A stretch of 64,000 nucleotides of DNA, taken from the NCBI RefSeq assembly GCF_002914525.1, contig NZ_LODW01000043.1:62001-126000 (forward strand), read 5' to 3'. A model generated the notes under the pieces. It did not search any database. It saw nothing but the letters and a program-made list of their open reading frames with translations, and was not told the DNA's origin. The position numbers were made by a program, and so were the translations under genes. This stretch comes from Rhizobium hidalgonense (GTDB lineage Bacteria; Pseudomonadota; Alphaproteobacteria; Rhizobiales; Rhizobiaceae). Positions 47,652-57,599 of this stretch are shown here, piece after piece (the stretch's first letter is position 1; each line of letters starts with the position of its first letter).

Positions 47652-48605
47652 ATGGACAGGCAGAAGATCGAAGAACTGCGCGAGCGAGTGTCTTGCGGGG
47701 CCGTATTGGTGGATGCGGGGTTCGCCCTCGACGCCCGCGAGAGCTCCCGCCGCGCCGTCAAATTCCGCCGGGGCGGCGAGATCGTCATCGTAACCCATGG
47801 CGGGGCCGGCTGGTTTGATCCTCTTTCGGATGAAAAGGGAGACGTGTTTTCGCTTGCGGTCTTCCTGGAGAAGATTCCGTTCAAAGCGTCGATCGCGCGT
47901 GTCCGCCGGCTCGCAGGGGTGAACCTCATGCCGGCCCCAAGATGGCTCGGCGCACCGCCGGCCCTGCTATCTGTCGAGGATACGTGGGAACGGCGGCCAA
48001 GGCTCTTCCGGCTGTCACCGGCCTGGCGTTATCTGCACGATACGCGCGCGCTGCCATGGCAGGTGCTGCGGCGCGTTGCCGAAATGGGCATCGTCCGGCA
48101 GGGCCCGCAGGGCAGTGCCTGGTTTGCCCACCACGACGAAGCCGGCACGATATCCGGTTGGGAGGAACGCGGGCCGCAATGGCGCGGCTTTTCCACCGGT
48201 GGATCAAAGACCCTGTTTCGCCTCGGCGGAAAGGCTATGACCCGCGTCTGCATCACCGAGGCGGCCATCGATGCGCTCAGTCTCGCCGCCCTTGAGGATA
48301 TCAGGCCCGACACGCTCTATGCCAGCACCGGGGGAGGGTGGTCGCCATCGACCGTCCGAGCCATCGAAACGATTGCGCCAAAGGCGATGCTGGTTGCCGC
48401 CACCGACGCCGACCCGCAAGGAGAGGTCTATGCCGATCGCTTGAGGCAGATCGCTGATCGCGTCGGCGGCGACTTCATCCGGCTGAGACCACACGCGATC
48501 GACTGGAACGAGGAGCTGAAGGAAAGGCAACATGAGGAAGACGTGCCGCATACGCGCGCTGCCGGGTCAAGGGTAAAGCTGCGCCCGCCGGACGGCGGCC
48601 CCTGA
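47652..48605 (+). CDS. Toprim-domain protein (DUF3991-like)
   Basis: ATG at 47652 is chosen because GGGAGA lies ahead of it, although the frame is open further upstream; the product has 317 residues. The N-terminal half contains the DUF3991-like strand set (VTHGGAGWFDPLSDEKGDVFSLAVFL). The C-terminal half is a Toprim fold with the acidic Glu in VCITEAAIDALSLAAL and the Asp pair in AATDADPQGE. Toprim proteins of this type are plasmid primase-like or nuclease-like enzymes. Its exact role in the plasmid is unknown. Confidence 0.85.
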   Translation: MDRQKIEELRERVSCGAVLVDAGFALDARESSRRAVKFRRGGEIVIVTHGGAGWFDPLSDEKGDVFSLAVFLEKIPFKASIARVRRLAGVNLMPAPRWLGAPPALLSVEDTWERRPRLFRLSPAWRYLHDTRALPWQVLRRVAEMGIVRQGPQGSAWFAHHDEAGTISGWEERGPQWRGFSTGGSKTLFRLGGKAMTRVCITEAAIDALSLAALEDIRPDTLYASTGGGWSPSTVRAIETIAPKAMLVAATDADPQGEVYADRLRQIADRVGGDFIRLRPHAIDWNEELKERQHEEDVPHTRAAGSRVKLRPPDGGP

Positions 48606-48703
48606 CACGGCGCCCGCGAGGCGGCGAGCGGGGAGGGGTGATCAAAGGACAGAAGCGGAGGTCGATGGGCATCCCTTCAGCCACAACCCCGAAGGAGCCG
48701 CAG

Positions 48704-49309
48704 ATGTTCGTTTCCCCCGCAATCCGCAAGGTGTTTGAAGGCGTGGCTAGCCGCCACGAGATGTATGCGCTGTTCAACCGGCATGCCCAGGCGCCGTTCG
48801 ATGATAACAGGATGAATGGCACGCGCTACGTCGGCGAATGGTTTGAGATTTCCGAAGCCGACCACGACCGCATGTTCGAGATACTGCCGCCACTGTTTTA
48901 TCGCGGCGACATGTTCGCCATGCGCGAATTCCTGGCTGCCAGCGTCACCAGCGTCTTTTTTGCGCTGAGGATCGATGACCGCACCCGCTGGTTTCACGGC
49001 TATTGCGACCTGTCCGATCGCCCGTCGCTCGAGCGGATGCGCGCTGAGATCATCGCGCGTGAGTCCCGGCCTGTGCGGGCGATGAGTGACCAAGAAAAAC
49101 GTGACTATATCTGGAGCACGACCGGTCCCAATTTCCGAGGTTACGCCGACGCTCGCTTTCCGGCCGATCTGCGCAACCGCCAGATCGTACTCGTCTATCG
49201 TACTGATCAGGGCAAGATCTGGAAACTGCTCGACGACCTGACCGCCGAGGAGATCGCCGCCAAACTGCCCGTGCAATTCCGGCACATGTCCGAGACCGTC
49301 GCTGCCTGA
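48704..49309 (+). CDS. DUF1419 family protein
   Basis: The ATG at 48704 has AAGGAG six bases upstream; an in-frame GTG 66 bp earlier has none. The 201-residue product begins MFVSPAIRKVFEGVASRHEMYALFNRHAQAP, the pattern I associate with the rhizobial plasmid family DUF1419. It contains YVGEWFEI, HGYCDLSDRPS and LVYRTDQGKIWKLLDD. No catalytic motif is visible. It sits between the Toprim gene and the methylase-helicase giant, all in one direction. The function is unknown. Confidence 0.8.
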   Translation: MFVSPAIRKVFEGVASRHEMYALFNRHAQAPFDDNRMNGTRYVGEWFEISEADHDRMFEILPPLFYRGDMFAMREFLAASVTSVFFALRIDDRTRWFHGYCDLSDRPSLERMRAEIIARESRPVRAMSDQEKRDYIWSTTGPNFRGYADARFPADLRNRQIVLVYRTDQGKIWKLLDDLTAEEIAAKLPVQFRHMSETVAA

Positions 49310-49409
49310 CGGCATCCTTCACTTCCAAACCTCCATTATCCGCGTCCTGGCAACACCCGCACCCAACGGCGAGTGTGCCTCGGCGCGCCTACTCACAGGA
49401 GTTTTTCCC

Positions 49410-52400
49410 ATGGCGCATGACGATCCCTTCACCATCGACTTGTTCGGCAATACAGCTCTCGCATCCGGTTTTGATCTCGGTGTGCCGGGTTTCGCAGCAG
49501 AATTCGGAACCGATATAGATATTGACCCGCACCCCTCGACACCGGCGCCAGCCGCTGCGGTTCGCAAAGAACCCGGGATAAAACTGCAGGCGCGGACGAA
49601 GGTCGATTTCCGGCTACAGGGTTCTCGCGGTCTCGCCAACACATGGCGCGAGCGTGCCCGCGACAACATCGCCGCCATCCTGCTGGCCAACGAGATCGAC
49701 CGTCATGGTCTGCCGGCCCGAGAAGACCAGCAGGCAAGGCTGATCCGGTTTACCAGCTTCGGCGCGTCGGATCTGGCCAACGGCATTTTCCGCCGACCGG
49801 GCGAAGATGCCTTTCGCAAAGGCTGGGAAGAACTCGGCGGCAATCTCGAAAGCGCCCTAGCACCAGGTGACTGCGCCTCGCTGGCACGCTGCACCCAATA
49901 TGCCCACTTCACGCCCGAGTTTATCGTTCGTGCCATCTGGTCAGGCTTGGAGCGCATTGGCTTCAGCGGTGGACGCATCCTGGAGCCTGGGATCGGCACG
50001 GGGATGTTTCCAGCTTTGATGCCGGAGGCGCTTTCGAAGGTCAGCCACGTCACGGGCGTCGAGCTCGACCCGGTCACCGCCCGTATCGTCGGGCTGCTGC
50101 AGCCACGGGCCAGGATCATGGGAGGCGATTTCGCGCGAACCGATCTGCCTGATCATTTCGATCTGGCGATCGGCAATCCGCCGTTCTCGGATCGGACAGT
50201 GAAGAGCGATCCGGCCTTTCGCTCCCTCGGTCTCCGACTGCATGACTACTTCATCGCCAAGGCCATCGACCGGCTAAAGCCGGGCGGTCTTGCCGCCTTC
50301 GTCACTTCGTCCGGCACGATGGACAAGGCCGATGCCCGCGCCCGCGAGCACATTGCCGGCATGGCCGACCTTGTGGGAGCAACTCGGTTGCCCGAGGGCA
50401 GCTTTCGCGCCGATGCCGGCACAGATGTCGTCGTCGATATCCTGTTCTTCCGCAAGCGGCGCGGCAACGAGCGGGCTGGAGAGGACAGTTGGCTCGATCT
50501 TGCGGATGTCCAGGCCGCAGATGAGGGCGGTAGCATCCGCATCAACCGGTGGTTCGCCGAACATCCCGACATGGTTCTCGGACGCCACGCGCTCACGTCA
50601 GGTCCTTTCGGCGAGAACTACACCTGCCAGCCGACAGACGACGATCTTGAAACGATCTTGAACGCGACCATCCAACGGCTTCCTGCCGACATCTATGACG
50701 GAGAGCCCTCGACCATCGATTTCGAGCTCGAGGATGAGGTGGCGGACGCCATGGCAGAGCGGCCCGACGATCCAAAGGTGCGCGAAGGGAGTTATTTCAT
50801 TGGCAAGGCGACGGCCTTGATGCAGGTGGTGGACGGGGCCGCAGTTCCGGTTATTGTCCGAACGGGCAAGAGCACCGACGGCATCTTTGCCAAGCACGCC
50901 CTGATTATCCGCAAGCTCATCCCGATTCGCGATGCTGTGCGGCTCATTCTCAAGCTTCAGGAGCGCGACCAGCCCTGGCAAAAGGCACAGGTCTCATTGC
51001 GCATCGCCTGGTCGAACTTCGTGCGCGAGTTCGGCCCGATCAACTTCACCTCCGTCTCGACATCGGAGGATCCGGAAACCGGCGAGGTCAGGGAAGTCCA
51101 TCGCCGGCCGAACCTTGCCCCGTTTCTCGACGATCCCGATTGCTGGCTGGTGGCCTCGATCGAGGACTACGATCTGGAGACCAACACCGCCAAGCCCGGG
51201 CCGATCTTCAGCGAGCGGGTGATCGCGCCGCCGCCGGCACCCGTCATCACCTCCGCATCGGACGCCCTCGCGGTGGTTTTGAACGAACGGGGGCACGTCG
51301 ATCCGGATCATATCGCCGAGTTGCTACATCGTGACGTGGAGGATGTGATCGAGGAGTTGGGCGAAGCGATATTTCGCGATCCAGCCGATGGTTCCTGGCA
51401 CACGGCTGACGCCTATCTGTCCGGCGCTGTCCGTTCGAAGCTCGTGGCCGCACGGGCGGCCGCAGACCTCGATCCCGCATTCGCGCGCAATGTCGCAGCA
51501 CTTGAGCGCGTGCAGCCTGCCGATCTCAGGCCTTCCGACATAACCGCGCGCCTCGGCGCGCCATGGATACCGGCCGGTGATGTCGTCGCCTTCGTGAAAC
51601 AGACCATGGACGCCGATATCTCCATCCACCATCTGCCGGAACTGGCGACCTGGACCGTCAATTCCCGGCAGCTGGAGTGGTCGGCATCAGGCACAACGGA
51701 ATGGGGCACCCGTCGCCGCCATGCCGGTCAGCTTCTCTCCGACGCCCTGAACTCCTCGGTGCCTCAGATCTTCGATACGTTCCGCGACGGCGATACCGAG
51801 CGGCGCGTGCTCAATACGGTGGAGACGGAAGCCGCCAAGGAAAAGCTCGCCAAGATCAAGACGGCCTTCCAGTCGTGGCTCTGGTCGGATCCGGATCGCA
51901 CCGACCGCCTGGCGCGGGTCTATAACGACACATTTAACAATAACGCGCCGCGTGCCTTCAACGGCGATCATCTCCAGCTTCCGGGCGCCTCTGGCGCCTT
52001 TTCTTTGTATGGTCATCAGAAGCGCGGCATCTGGAGGATCATTTCGGCGGGAGCTACCTATCTCGCCCATGCCGTCGGGGCCGGAAAGACGCTGACCATG
52101 GCCGCCGCCATCATGGAACAGCGCAGGCTCGGCCTGATCAACAAGGCGATGCTCGCCGTGCCTGGCCATTGCCTTGCGCAGGCCGCCCGCGAATTCCTGG
52201 CGCTCTATCCGAATGCCCGCATCCTGGTCGCCGACGAGACCAATTTCGTCAAGGACAAGCGCCACCGCTTCCTTTCACGGGCGGCGACCGCAAACTGGGA
52301 TGCCATCATCATCACCCACTCGGCGTTCCGCTTCATCGCGGTGCCGTCCTCCTTCGAGGCGCAGATGATCCAGGATGAGCTTGGGCTTTACGAGGAGCTG

Positions 52401-54497
52401 CTGACCAAGGTCGAGCGCGACGATCGGATATCGCGCAAGCGGATCGAGCGTATGAAGGAGGGCCACAAGGAACGGCTGGAGGCGCTCTCCACCCGCAAGG
52501 ACGACCTCTTGACGATCTCCGAGCTCGGCATCGACCAGATCATCGTCGACGAGGCGCAGGAATTCCGCAAACTGTCCTTTGCCACAAACATGTCGACGTT
52601 GCGCGGCGTCGATCCGAACGGCTCGCAGCGCGCCTGGGATCTGTTCGTCAAATCCCGCTTCATCGAGACGAAAAACCCGGGCAGGGCGCTGGTGCTGGCA
52701 TCGGGCACGCCGATCACCAACACGCTTGGCGAGATGTTCTCGGTGCAGCGACTGATGGATCCGGCGGCCCTTGCCGAGCGCGGACTGCACGAATTCGACG
52801 CCTGGGCCTCGACCTTCGGCGATACCTCGACGGAACTCGAGCTGCAGCCATCCGGCAAATACAAGCCGGTCACCCGCTTCAGCCAGTTCGTCAACGTGCC
52901 GGAACTCATCGCCATGTTCCGCTCGTTCGCCGACGTCGTGCTGCCGGTGGATTTGAGGACCTATGTCAAGGTGCCCGAGATAGCGGGTGGCAAGCGCCAG
53001 ATCGTCACCGCCGAGCCGACGCCGGCTTTCAAGTCCTACCAGAAACAGCTCGACGCGCGGATCAAGGCGATCGAGATGCGCGACGGTCCGGCCAAGCCCG
53101 GCGACGATATTCTGCTGTCGGTTATCACCGACGGCCGCCATGCTGCGATCGATTTGCGCCTGGTCGATCAAGCCATGGGCAATGAGTCAGCCAACAAACT
53201 GAATGCGCTTGTCGCTAATACCCATCGGATCTGGCAGGAAACCGGACAGGCGGAATATCGCCGTAAGGACGGCAAGCCGTTCGACCGGCCGGGCGCGGGG
53301 CAGCTGATCTTTTCCGATCTCGGCACCATCTCGGTCGAGGCCACGCGCGGCTTCTCGGCCTATCGCTGGATCCGCGGTGAGCTCGTCCGCCTTGGTGTGC
53401 CGGCTTCCGAAATCGCCTTCATGCAGGATTACAAGAAGTCCGAGGCCAAGCAGCGGCTGTTCAACGACTTCAATGCCGGCAAGGTGCGCGTGCTGATCGG
53501 CTCGTCGGAAACCATGGGCACCGGCGTCAATGTTCAGGCGCGGCTTAAGGCCCTGCATCACCTCGATGTCCCGTGGCTCCCGTCGCAGATCGAGCAGCGT
53601 GAGGGCCGCATCATCCGCCAGGGCAATCAGCATGACGAAGTCGATGTCTTCGCTTATGCGACGCTTGGCAGTCTCGATGCCACCATGTGGCAGAACAACG
53701 AACGCAAGGCGCGCTTCATCGCGGCGGCTCTCTCCGGCGACACCAGTGTGCGGCGGCTTGAGGATATGGGCGAGGGGCAGGCAAACCAGTTCGCCATGGC
53801 CAAGGCGATCGCCTCTGGCGACGAGCGGCTGATGCAGAAGGCCGGGCTGGAGGCCGAGATCGCACGTCTCGACCGGCTGCGGGCCGCCCATATCGATGAC
53901 CAGCACGCCGTCCGTCGGCAGATACGCGACGCAGAACGGGATATCGAGTTTTCCAGCCACCGGATCGAAGATGTGAGCAAGGACATCGAGCGCCTGATCC
54001 CGACCACGGGTGACGCGTTCACAATGCACGTCGGAAATGACACATTCGTTGAGCGCAAGCTCGCCGGCCGCGCGCTGATGAAGGAGATCCTGACGCTGGT
54101 TCAGCTTCAGCAGGAGGGTGAAGCCATCAATGGCACGATCGGCGGTTTCGATCTCGCATACCATGGTGAACGGTTCGGCAAGGATGGCTACCGTTATGAG
54201 ACCCTGCTTCACCGCACAGGTGGCGGTTACGTGATCGACCTGGCCGTCACCACGACACCGATTGGCGCGATCTCCAGGATCGAACACGCGCTGGATGGGT
54301 TCGAACACGAGCGCGAGAGCCACCATCATCGGCTGGCCGAAGCGAGACGCCGTCTCGGCTCTTACGCGCCGCGTCTGGGTGAAAGCTTCTCATTCGAAGC
54401 CGAGCTTGCCCTCAAATGTGATCTGCTTGCCGAAATCGAAAAAGAACTCGCCGCCACCGACGAGGGCAGGGAGGAAGTTCCGAGGCAAGTGGCGTAA
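49410..54497 (+). CDS. N6-adenine methylase-helicase fusion (DarB-like)
   Basis: The 1695-residue protein joins a methyltransferase to a superfamily 2 helicase. The methylase has the SAM motif ILEPGIGTGMFPALMP and NPPF at 256-259, as in N6-adenine enzymes. The helicase has Walker A GAGKT (Lys893), DEAQ at 1047-1050, the SGTPITNT motif III and QREGRIIRQGNQ (motif VI). Such giants are common on plasmids and phages; the P1 DarB protein of this kind protects incoming DNA from restriction. I infer an antirestriction role for plasmid establishment, in line with the nearby ArdC gene. A coiled coil lies near the C-terminus. Confidence 0.9.
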   Translation: MAHDDPFTIDLFGNTALASGFDLGVPGFAAEFGTDIDIDPHPSTPAPAAAVRKEPGIKLQARTKVDFRLQGSRGLANTWRERARDNIAAILLANEIDRHGLPAREDQQARLIRFTSFGASDLANGIFRRPGEDAFRKGWEELGGNLESALAPGDCASLARCTQYAHFTPEFIVRAIWSGLERIGFSGGRILEPGIGTGMFPALMPEALSKVSHVTGVELDPVTARIVGLLQPRARIMGGDFARTDLPDHFDLAIGNPPFSDRTVKSDPAFRSLGLRLHDYFIAKAIDRLKPGGLAAFVTSSGTMDKADARAREHIAGMADLVGATRLPEGSFRADAGTDVVVDILFFRKRRGNERAGEDSWLDLADVQAADEGGSIRINRWFAEHPDMVLGRHALTSGPFGENYTCQPTDDDLETILNATIQRLPADIYDGEPSTIDFELEDEVADAMAERPDDPKVREGSYFIGKATALMQVVDGAAVPVIVRTGKSTDGIFAKHALIIRKLIPIRDAVRLILKLQERDQPWQKAQVSLRIAWSNFVREFGPINFTSVSTSEDPETGEVREVHRRPNLAPFLDDPDCWLVASIEDYDLETNTAKPGPIFSERVIAPPPAPVITSASDALAVVLNERGHVDPDHIAELLHRDVEDVIEELGEAIFRDPADGSWHTADAYLSGAVRSKLVAARAAADLDPAFARNVAALERVQPADLRPSDITARLGAPWIPAGDVVAFVKQTMDADISIHHLPELATWTVNSRQLEWSASGTTEWGTRRRHAGQLLSDALNSSVPQIFDTFRDGDTERRVLNTVETEAAKEKLAKIKTAFQSWLWSDPDRTDRLARVYNDTFNNNAPRAFNGDHLQLPGASGAFSLYGHQKRGIWRIISAGATYLAHAVGAGKTLTMAAAIMEQRRLGLINKAMLAVPGHCLAQAAREFLALYPNARILVADETNFVKDKRHRFLSRAATANWDAIIITHSAFRFIAVPSSFEAQMIQDELGLYEELLTKVERDDRISRKRIERMKEGHKERLEALSTRKDDLLTISELGIDQIIVDEAQEFRKLSFATNMSTLRGVDPNGSQRAWDLFVKSRFIETKNPGRALVLASGTPITNTLGEMFSVQRLMDPAALAERGLHEFDAWASTFGDTSTELELQPSGKYKPVTRFSQFVNVPELIAMFRSFADVVLPVDLRTYVKVPEIAGGKRQIVTAEPTPAFKSYQKQLDARIKAIEMRDGPAKPGDDILLSVITDGRHAAIDLRLVDQAMGNESANKLNALVANTHRIWQETGQAEYRRKDGKPFDRPGAGQLIFSDLGTISVEATRGFSAYRWIRGELVRLGVPASEIAFMQDYKKSEAKQRLFNDFNAGKVRVLIGSSETMGTGVNVQARLKALHHLDVPWLPSQIEQREGRIIRQGNQHDEVDVFAYATLGSLDATMWQNNERKARFIAAALSGDTSVRRLEDMGEGQANQFAMAKAIASGDERLMQKAGLEAEIARLDRLRAAHIDDQHAVRRQIRDAERDIEFSSHRIEDVSKDIERLIPTTGDAFTMHVGNDTFVERKLAGRALMKEILTLVQLQQEGEAINGTIGGFDLAYHGERFGKDGYRYETLLHRTGGGYVIDLAVTTTPIGAISRIEHALDGFEHERESHHHRLAEARRRLGSYAPRLGESFSFEAELALKCDLLAEIEKELAATDEGREEVPRQVA

Positions 54498-54498
54498 C

Positions 54499-54699
54499 CT
54501 AGCGACCGGCATCCATGACGCTGCGCAGGGCCGCATTGATGCGGTCCTGCCAGCCCGGGCCGTCCTCCTGGAAGAAGGCGAGAACGTCCGAGTCGATCCG
54601 GATCGAAACTGTTTCCCGGCCAGTGGGGACCACTGACCTCTCCGGCGCCGGCGGGGCGGCCTTCTTTGCCGGCCAACGATGCCGGGGCGTCGCGGCCAC
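54499..54699 (-). CDS. BrnA-type antitoxin-like protein
   Basis: The 66-residue product ends in ETVSIRIDSDVLAFFQEDGPGWQDRINAALRSVM, the ribbon-helix-helix form typical of BrnA antitoxins (SIRLDxDVLxxFKxxGxGYQxRINxxLR). No BrnT toxin lies beside it. It follows the NYN-domain gene after 9 bp in the same direction, so the two may form an unusual pair. The GTG start is uncertain because the purine motif touches it. Confidence 0.75.
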   Translation of the reverse strand: MAATPRHRWPAKKAAPPAPERSVVPTGRETVSIRIDSDVLAFFQEDGPGWQDRINAALRSVMDAGR

Positions 54700-54708
54700 T
54701 CTCCGTGG

Positions 54709-55449
54709 TCAGCGCTTTTTGCGCCCCGCCTGTGGCTTGGCGCGGACGCGCATTGGCTTGCCCTCGGCCTGCTCGAGCTCGAACGAACCGGTCTTTCTGA
54801 CGAGATCGCTTAGTTTCCGGAAACCGTAGGTGCGGGGGTCGAAGTCGGAGGCGAGGTTAGCCAACTGATTGCCGACGAGGCCGAGTGGCACCCATCCGTC
54901 CTCACTTTCCATCTGGGCGATCACCCGTTTTATGATCGCAGCCGCCGCCACCGGTTCCTGCAGCGGCACGGGCGCAGCGGCCGCTTCCGCACCGTTCGTG
55001 GCGGCAGGTGCGATCAGGTTTTCGGTATAGATGAAACGACGGCAGGCCTGGCGAAAACTCTCCGGCGTCTTCTGCTCGCCAAAGCCGAAGACATCGACAC
55101 CCTGTTCGCGGATCCGCGACGCCAGCCGCGTGAAATCGCTGTCTGAAGATACAAGACAAAACCCGTCGAAACGGCCGCTGTGCAGTAGGTCCATCGCGTC
55201 AATCACCAGCGTGATATCCGACGCGTTCTTGCCCGTCGTGTAGGCGAACTGCTGCTGCGGGATGATGGCGTGACGAGAAAGCACCTCCGTCCAGGCCTTC
55301 ATGCGGGCATTGGCGAAGTCGCCGTAGATGCGCCGCACGCTTGCCTCGCCGATCTTGGCGATCTCCTCGAAAAGCCCGTCGGCAATCTTTGCGGAGGCGT
55401 TGTCCGCGTCGATCAGCACCGCTAGCCGCGGCGACCGGCTCTCTGGCAT
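54709..55449 (-). CDS. NYN-domain (LabA-like) RNase with C-terminal OST-HTH/LOTUS domain
   Basis: The N-terminal PIN-like NYN domain shows RLAVLIDADNASAK with the first catalytic Asp pair, DITLVIDAMDLLHSG, and FCLVSSDSDFTRLASRIREQG with the second acidic pair. After a linker of Ala and Pro, residues 170-235 form an OST-HTH/LOTUS fold (DGWVPLGLVGNQL, DPRTYGFRKLSDLV), which often binds RNA. NYN proteins cut or process RNA. It shares a divergent promoter region with the ParB-like gene and precedes a BrnA-like gene. Confidence 0.9.
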   Translation of the reverse strand: MPESRSPRLAVLIDADNASAKIADGLFEEIAKIGEASVRRIYGDFANARMKAWTEVLSRHAIIPQQQFAYTTGKNASDITLVIDAMDLLHSGRFDGFCLVSSDSDFTRLASRIREQGVDVFGFGEQKTPESFRQACRRFIYTENLIAPAATNGAEAAAAPVPLQEPVAAAAIIKRVIAQMESEDGWVPLGLVGNQLANLASDFDPRTYGFRKLSDLVRKTGSFELEQAEGKPMRVRAKPQAGRKKR

Positions 55450-55784
55450 GGCTGTTCCTCCCTGTGTGGTCCGCCAGCACCTTCAGGCAAGCGCTGCGGT
55501 TTCGCAAGCCGTCCCTACGGCGCCAGGACGCTTAGGGAATGGAACGGAGATGGGGGAGAACGGGTCGCAGACGACTGTCCCACCCGCCGGTTCCCTCAAT
55601 CGCGACCGTCGCAACGCCGGCCCGCGCCCTCACGCAGGTCGAACGACCCGCTGGTGCGCAAGCCGGCGCCGCTCGTTCGCAATTGCGGATGCGTCATCCG
55701 CCTGCGGCCGGGGAGGGGTCTTCGGGATGAAGACGAGAAGGGACGGCAACAGGCCGTACCAGGAAACCCTAAAAGGATATTCCT
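55450..55784. other. Divergent promoter region of the NYN and ParB-like genes
   Basis: About 335 bp with no supported gene. It holds a GC-rich leader before the ParB-like gene, with the AAAAGGATATTCCT ribosome-binding site at its end. Promoter elements could not be fixed by eye. Confidence 0.4.
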
Positions 55785-57520
55785 ATGCATCTCATATCCA
55801 TCGATCCCCGCGCCCTCAAGGAAAACCCGAACAAGGCTCGTCGCTCGAAATCCTCCGCGCAGGCAGATGCCGTGCTGCTCGCCTCGATCAAGGCCGTCGG
55901 CATCGTGCAGCCGCCTGTCGTCTCTGCGGCGCCGGATGGTAGCAACGGGTTCGTGATCGACGCCGGGCACCGCCGTGTGGCCCAGGCGATCGAAGCGGAT
56001 CTGCCAGAAATCCTCGTGCTCGTCGATGACGGCGGTCACGCCGACGGCGCCATCCGCTCGGTCGTCGAAAACATTGTCCGCGAACCGCTGAACCCGGTCG
56101 ACCAGTGGCGCGCCATCGAGCGTTTGGTCGCACTCGGATGGACCGAGGAATCGATCGCGCTGGCTCTGGCGCTTGCCGTCCGCCAGATCCGCAAGCTGCG
56201 CCTGCTCGCCAATATCCTGCCGGCGATGCTCGATCAGATGGCGCGTGGCGACATGCCGAACGAGCAGCAATTGCGCACCATCGCGGCCGCCAGCCAGGAA
56301 GAGCAGGCGGAGGTCTGGAAGAAGTACAAGCCGAAGAAGCAGGATCCGCAGACCCCCTGGTGGGACATCGCCCGGGCGCTGACGAAAACCCGGATGCTTG
56401 CCAAGGATGCGAGCTTCGGCGACGAGCTTACCACCGCCTATGGGATCGTCTGGCAGGAGGATCTCTTCGCGCCGGCAGACCAGGACGGGCGATACACCAC
56501 CGATGTCGAGGCCTTTCTCGGCGCCCAGCAGGAATGGCTTTCCAACAACCTGCCGAAACGCGGCGCGATAATTGAGGTCAACGACTGGGGTCAGCCCAAG
56601 CTTCCCGCAAAGGCGAGCCAGGTTTACGGCAAGCCGGGCAAGGGCGACAGCACCGGCTGGTACATCAACCCGCGTGACGGCTCCGTTCAGTCCGTCGCCT
56701 ATCGCTTGCCTGAGACGAAGAAGAAGGCGGCCGTGGGCGAGAGCGATGCCGATACGGCGCAGGACCCGATCGAGACGCCGAAGGCCCGGCCCGACGTCAG
56801 CCAGAAGGGTCTCGATATGATCGGCGACCTGCGTACCGACGCGCTGCATGAGGCGCTCGCCCGCGCTCCGATTGAGGACGACACGCTGATGGCATTGCTA
56901 ATCCTCGGCTTTGCCGGCACCAATGTCACGATCGCCAGCGGCTCTTCCGATAACCCCTATGGCCATGCGAACGGCCGCAAGCATGCGGCGCGGTTTATCG
57001 GCGAGGATGGAAAGCTCCACTTTGACCGGGACACGCTGCAGCAGGTGGCGAGGTCGCTGCTGGTCGATGTGATGTCATGCCGCCGCAACCGATCCGATAG
57101 CGGTTTGGCGGCACGCATTGCCGGTGACGCTATCGGCGCCGATGCCTTTCTGCCCAATATGGCGACCCAGGAATTCCTGTCCTGCCTGTCGCGCGGGGCA
57201 CTGGAGGCGGCAGCCGAGGCGTCGGATGTGCCGGTCCGGATCAAGGTCAAGGACACCCGCGCGGCCCTGGTCGAGCATTTTGCCGATGGCAGCTTCATCC
57301 ATCCAGCGTCTACGATCGCCCCTACTGCCGACGAGGTCTCCGCCTGGGCTGCCCGTTTTGCTCCGACAGGTTCGGGCGACGACAGGTCGGGGGCCGAGAC
57401 CACCGGTGACGTCGAAGGCGAAGTGCCCGAGGCAGCCGTGGCCGATGTCGAAACGGTCGACGACCAGCGGAAGACGGCGAAGAGGACGAACCCGCCGGCT
57501 TCCGCGAAGCGGCCGAATAG
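55785..57520 (+). pseudogene. ParB/RepB/Spo0J-family protein, frameshifted near the C-terminus
   Basis: The N-terminal half is clearly ParB-like: SIDPRALKENPNKARR, VIDAGHRRVAQAI, then ENIVREPLNPVDQWRAIERLV and an HTH region (TEESIALALALAVRQIRKLRLL). The C-terminal part is a longer family-specific region. Near 57470 the frame changes: one frame runs on through the start of the next gene, while its neighbour ends in EDGEEDEPAGFREAAE and a stop at 57518-57520, which looks like the original end. A one-base deletion fits. Such stand-alone ParB-like proteins occur widely in plasmid establishment regions; a repABC partition role is not implied. Confidence 0.8.
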
Positions 57521-57599
57521 CGCTTCGCATCCAGATTCCACACGCGCCGCCGGCTCCCCGGCGGCGTTTCCATTTCCGCTCATCGGACAGGAGCATACG

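Noticed and set aside
46415..47929. 504-aa minus-strand open frame
   Set aside because: It runs opposite the TauE/SafE gene and its leader, has low-complexity Arg/Gly/His composition and no recognisable domain; it is a shadow of GC-rich coding DNA.
53187..54329. 380-aa minus-strand open frame
   Set aside because: It is antisense to the helicase C-terminal part, which has clear motif VI residues.
55596..56849. 417-aa minus-strand open frame
   Set aside because: It lies opposite the ParB-like gene, which has clear ParB motifs; the minus product shows only Arg/Leu/Gly-rich shadow sequence.
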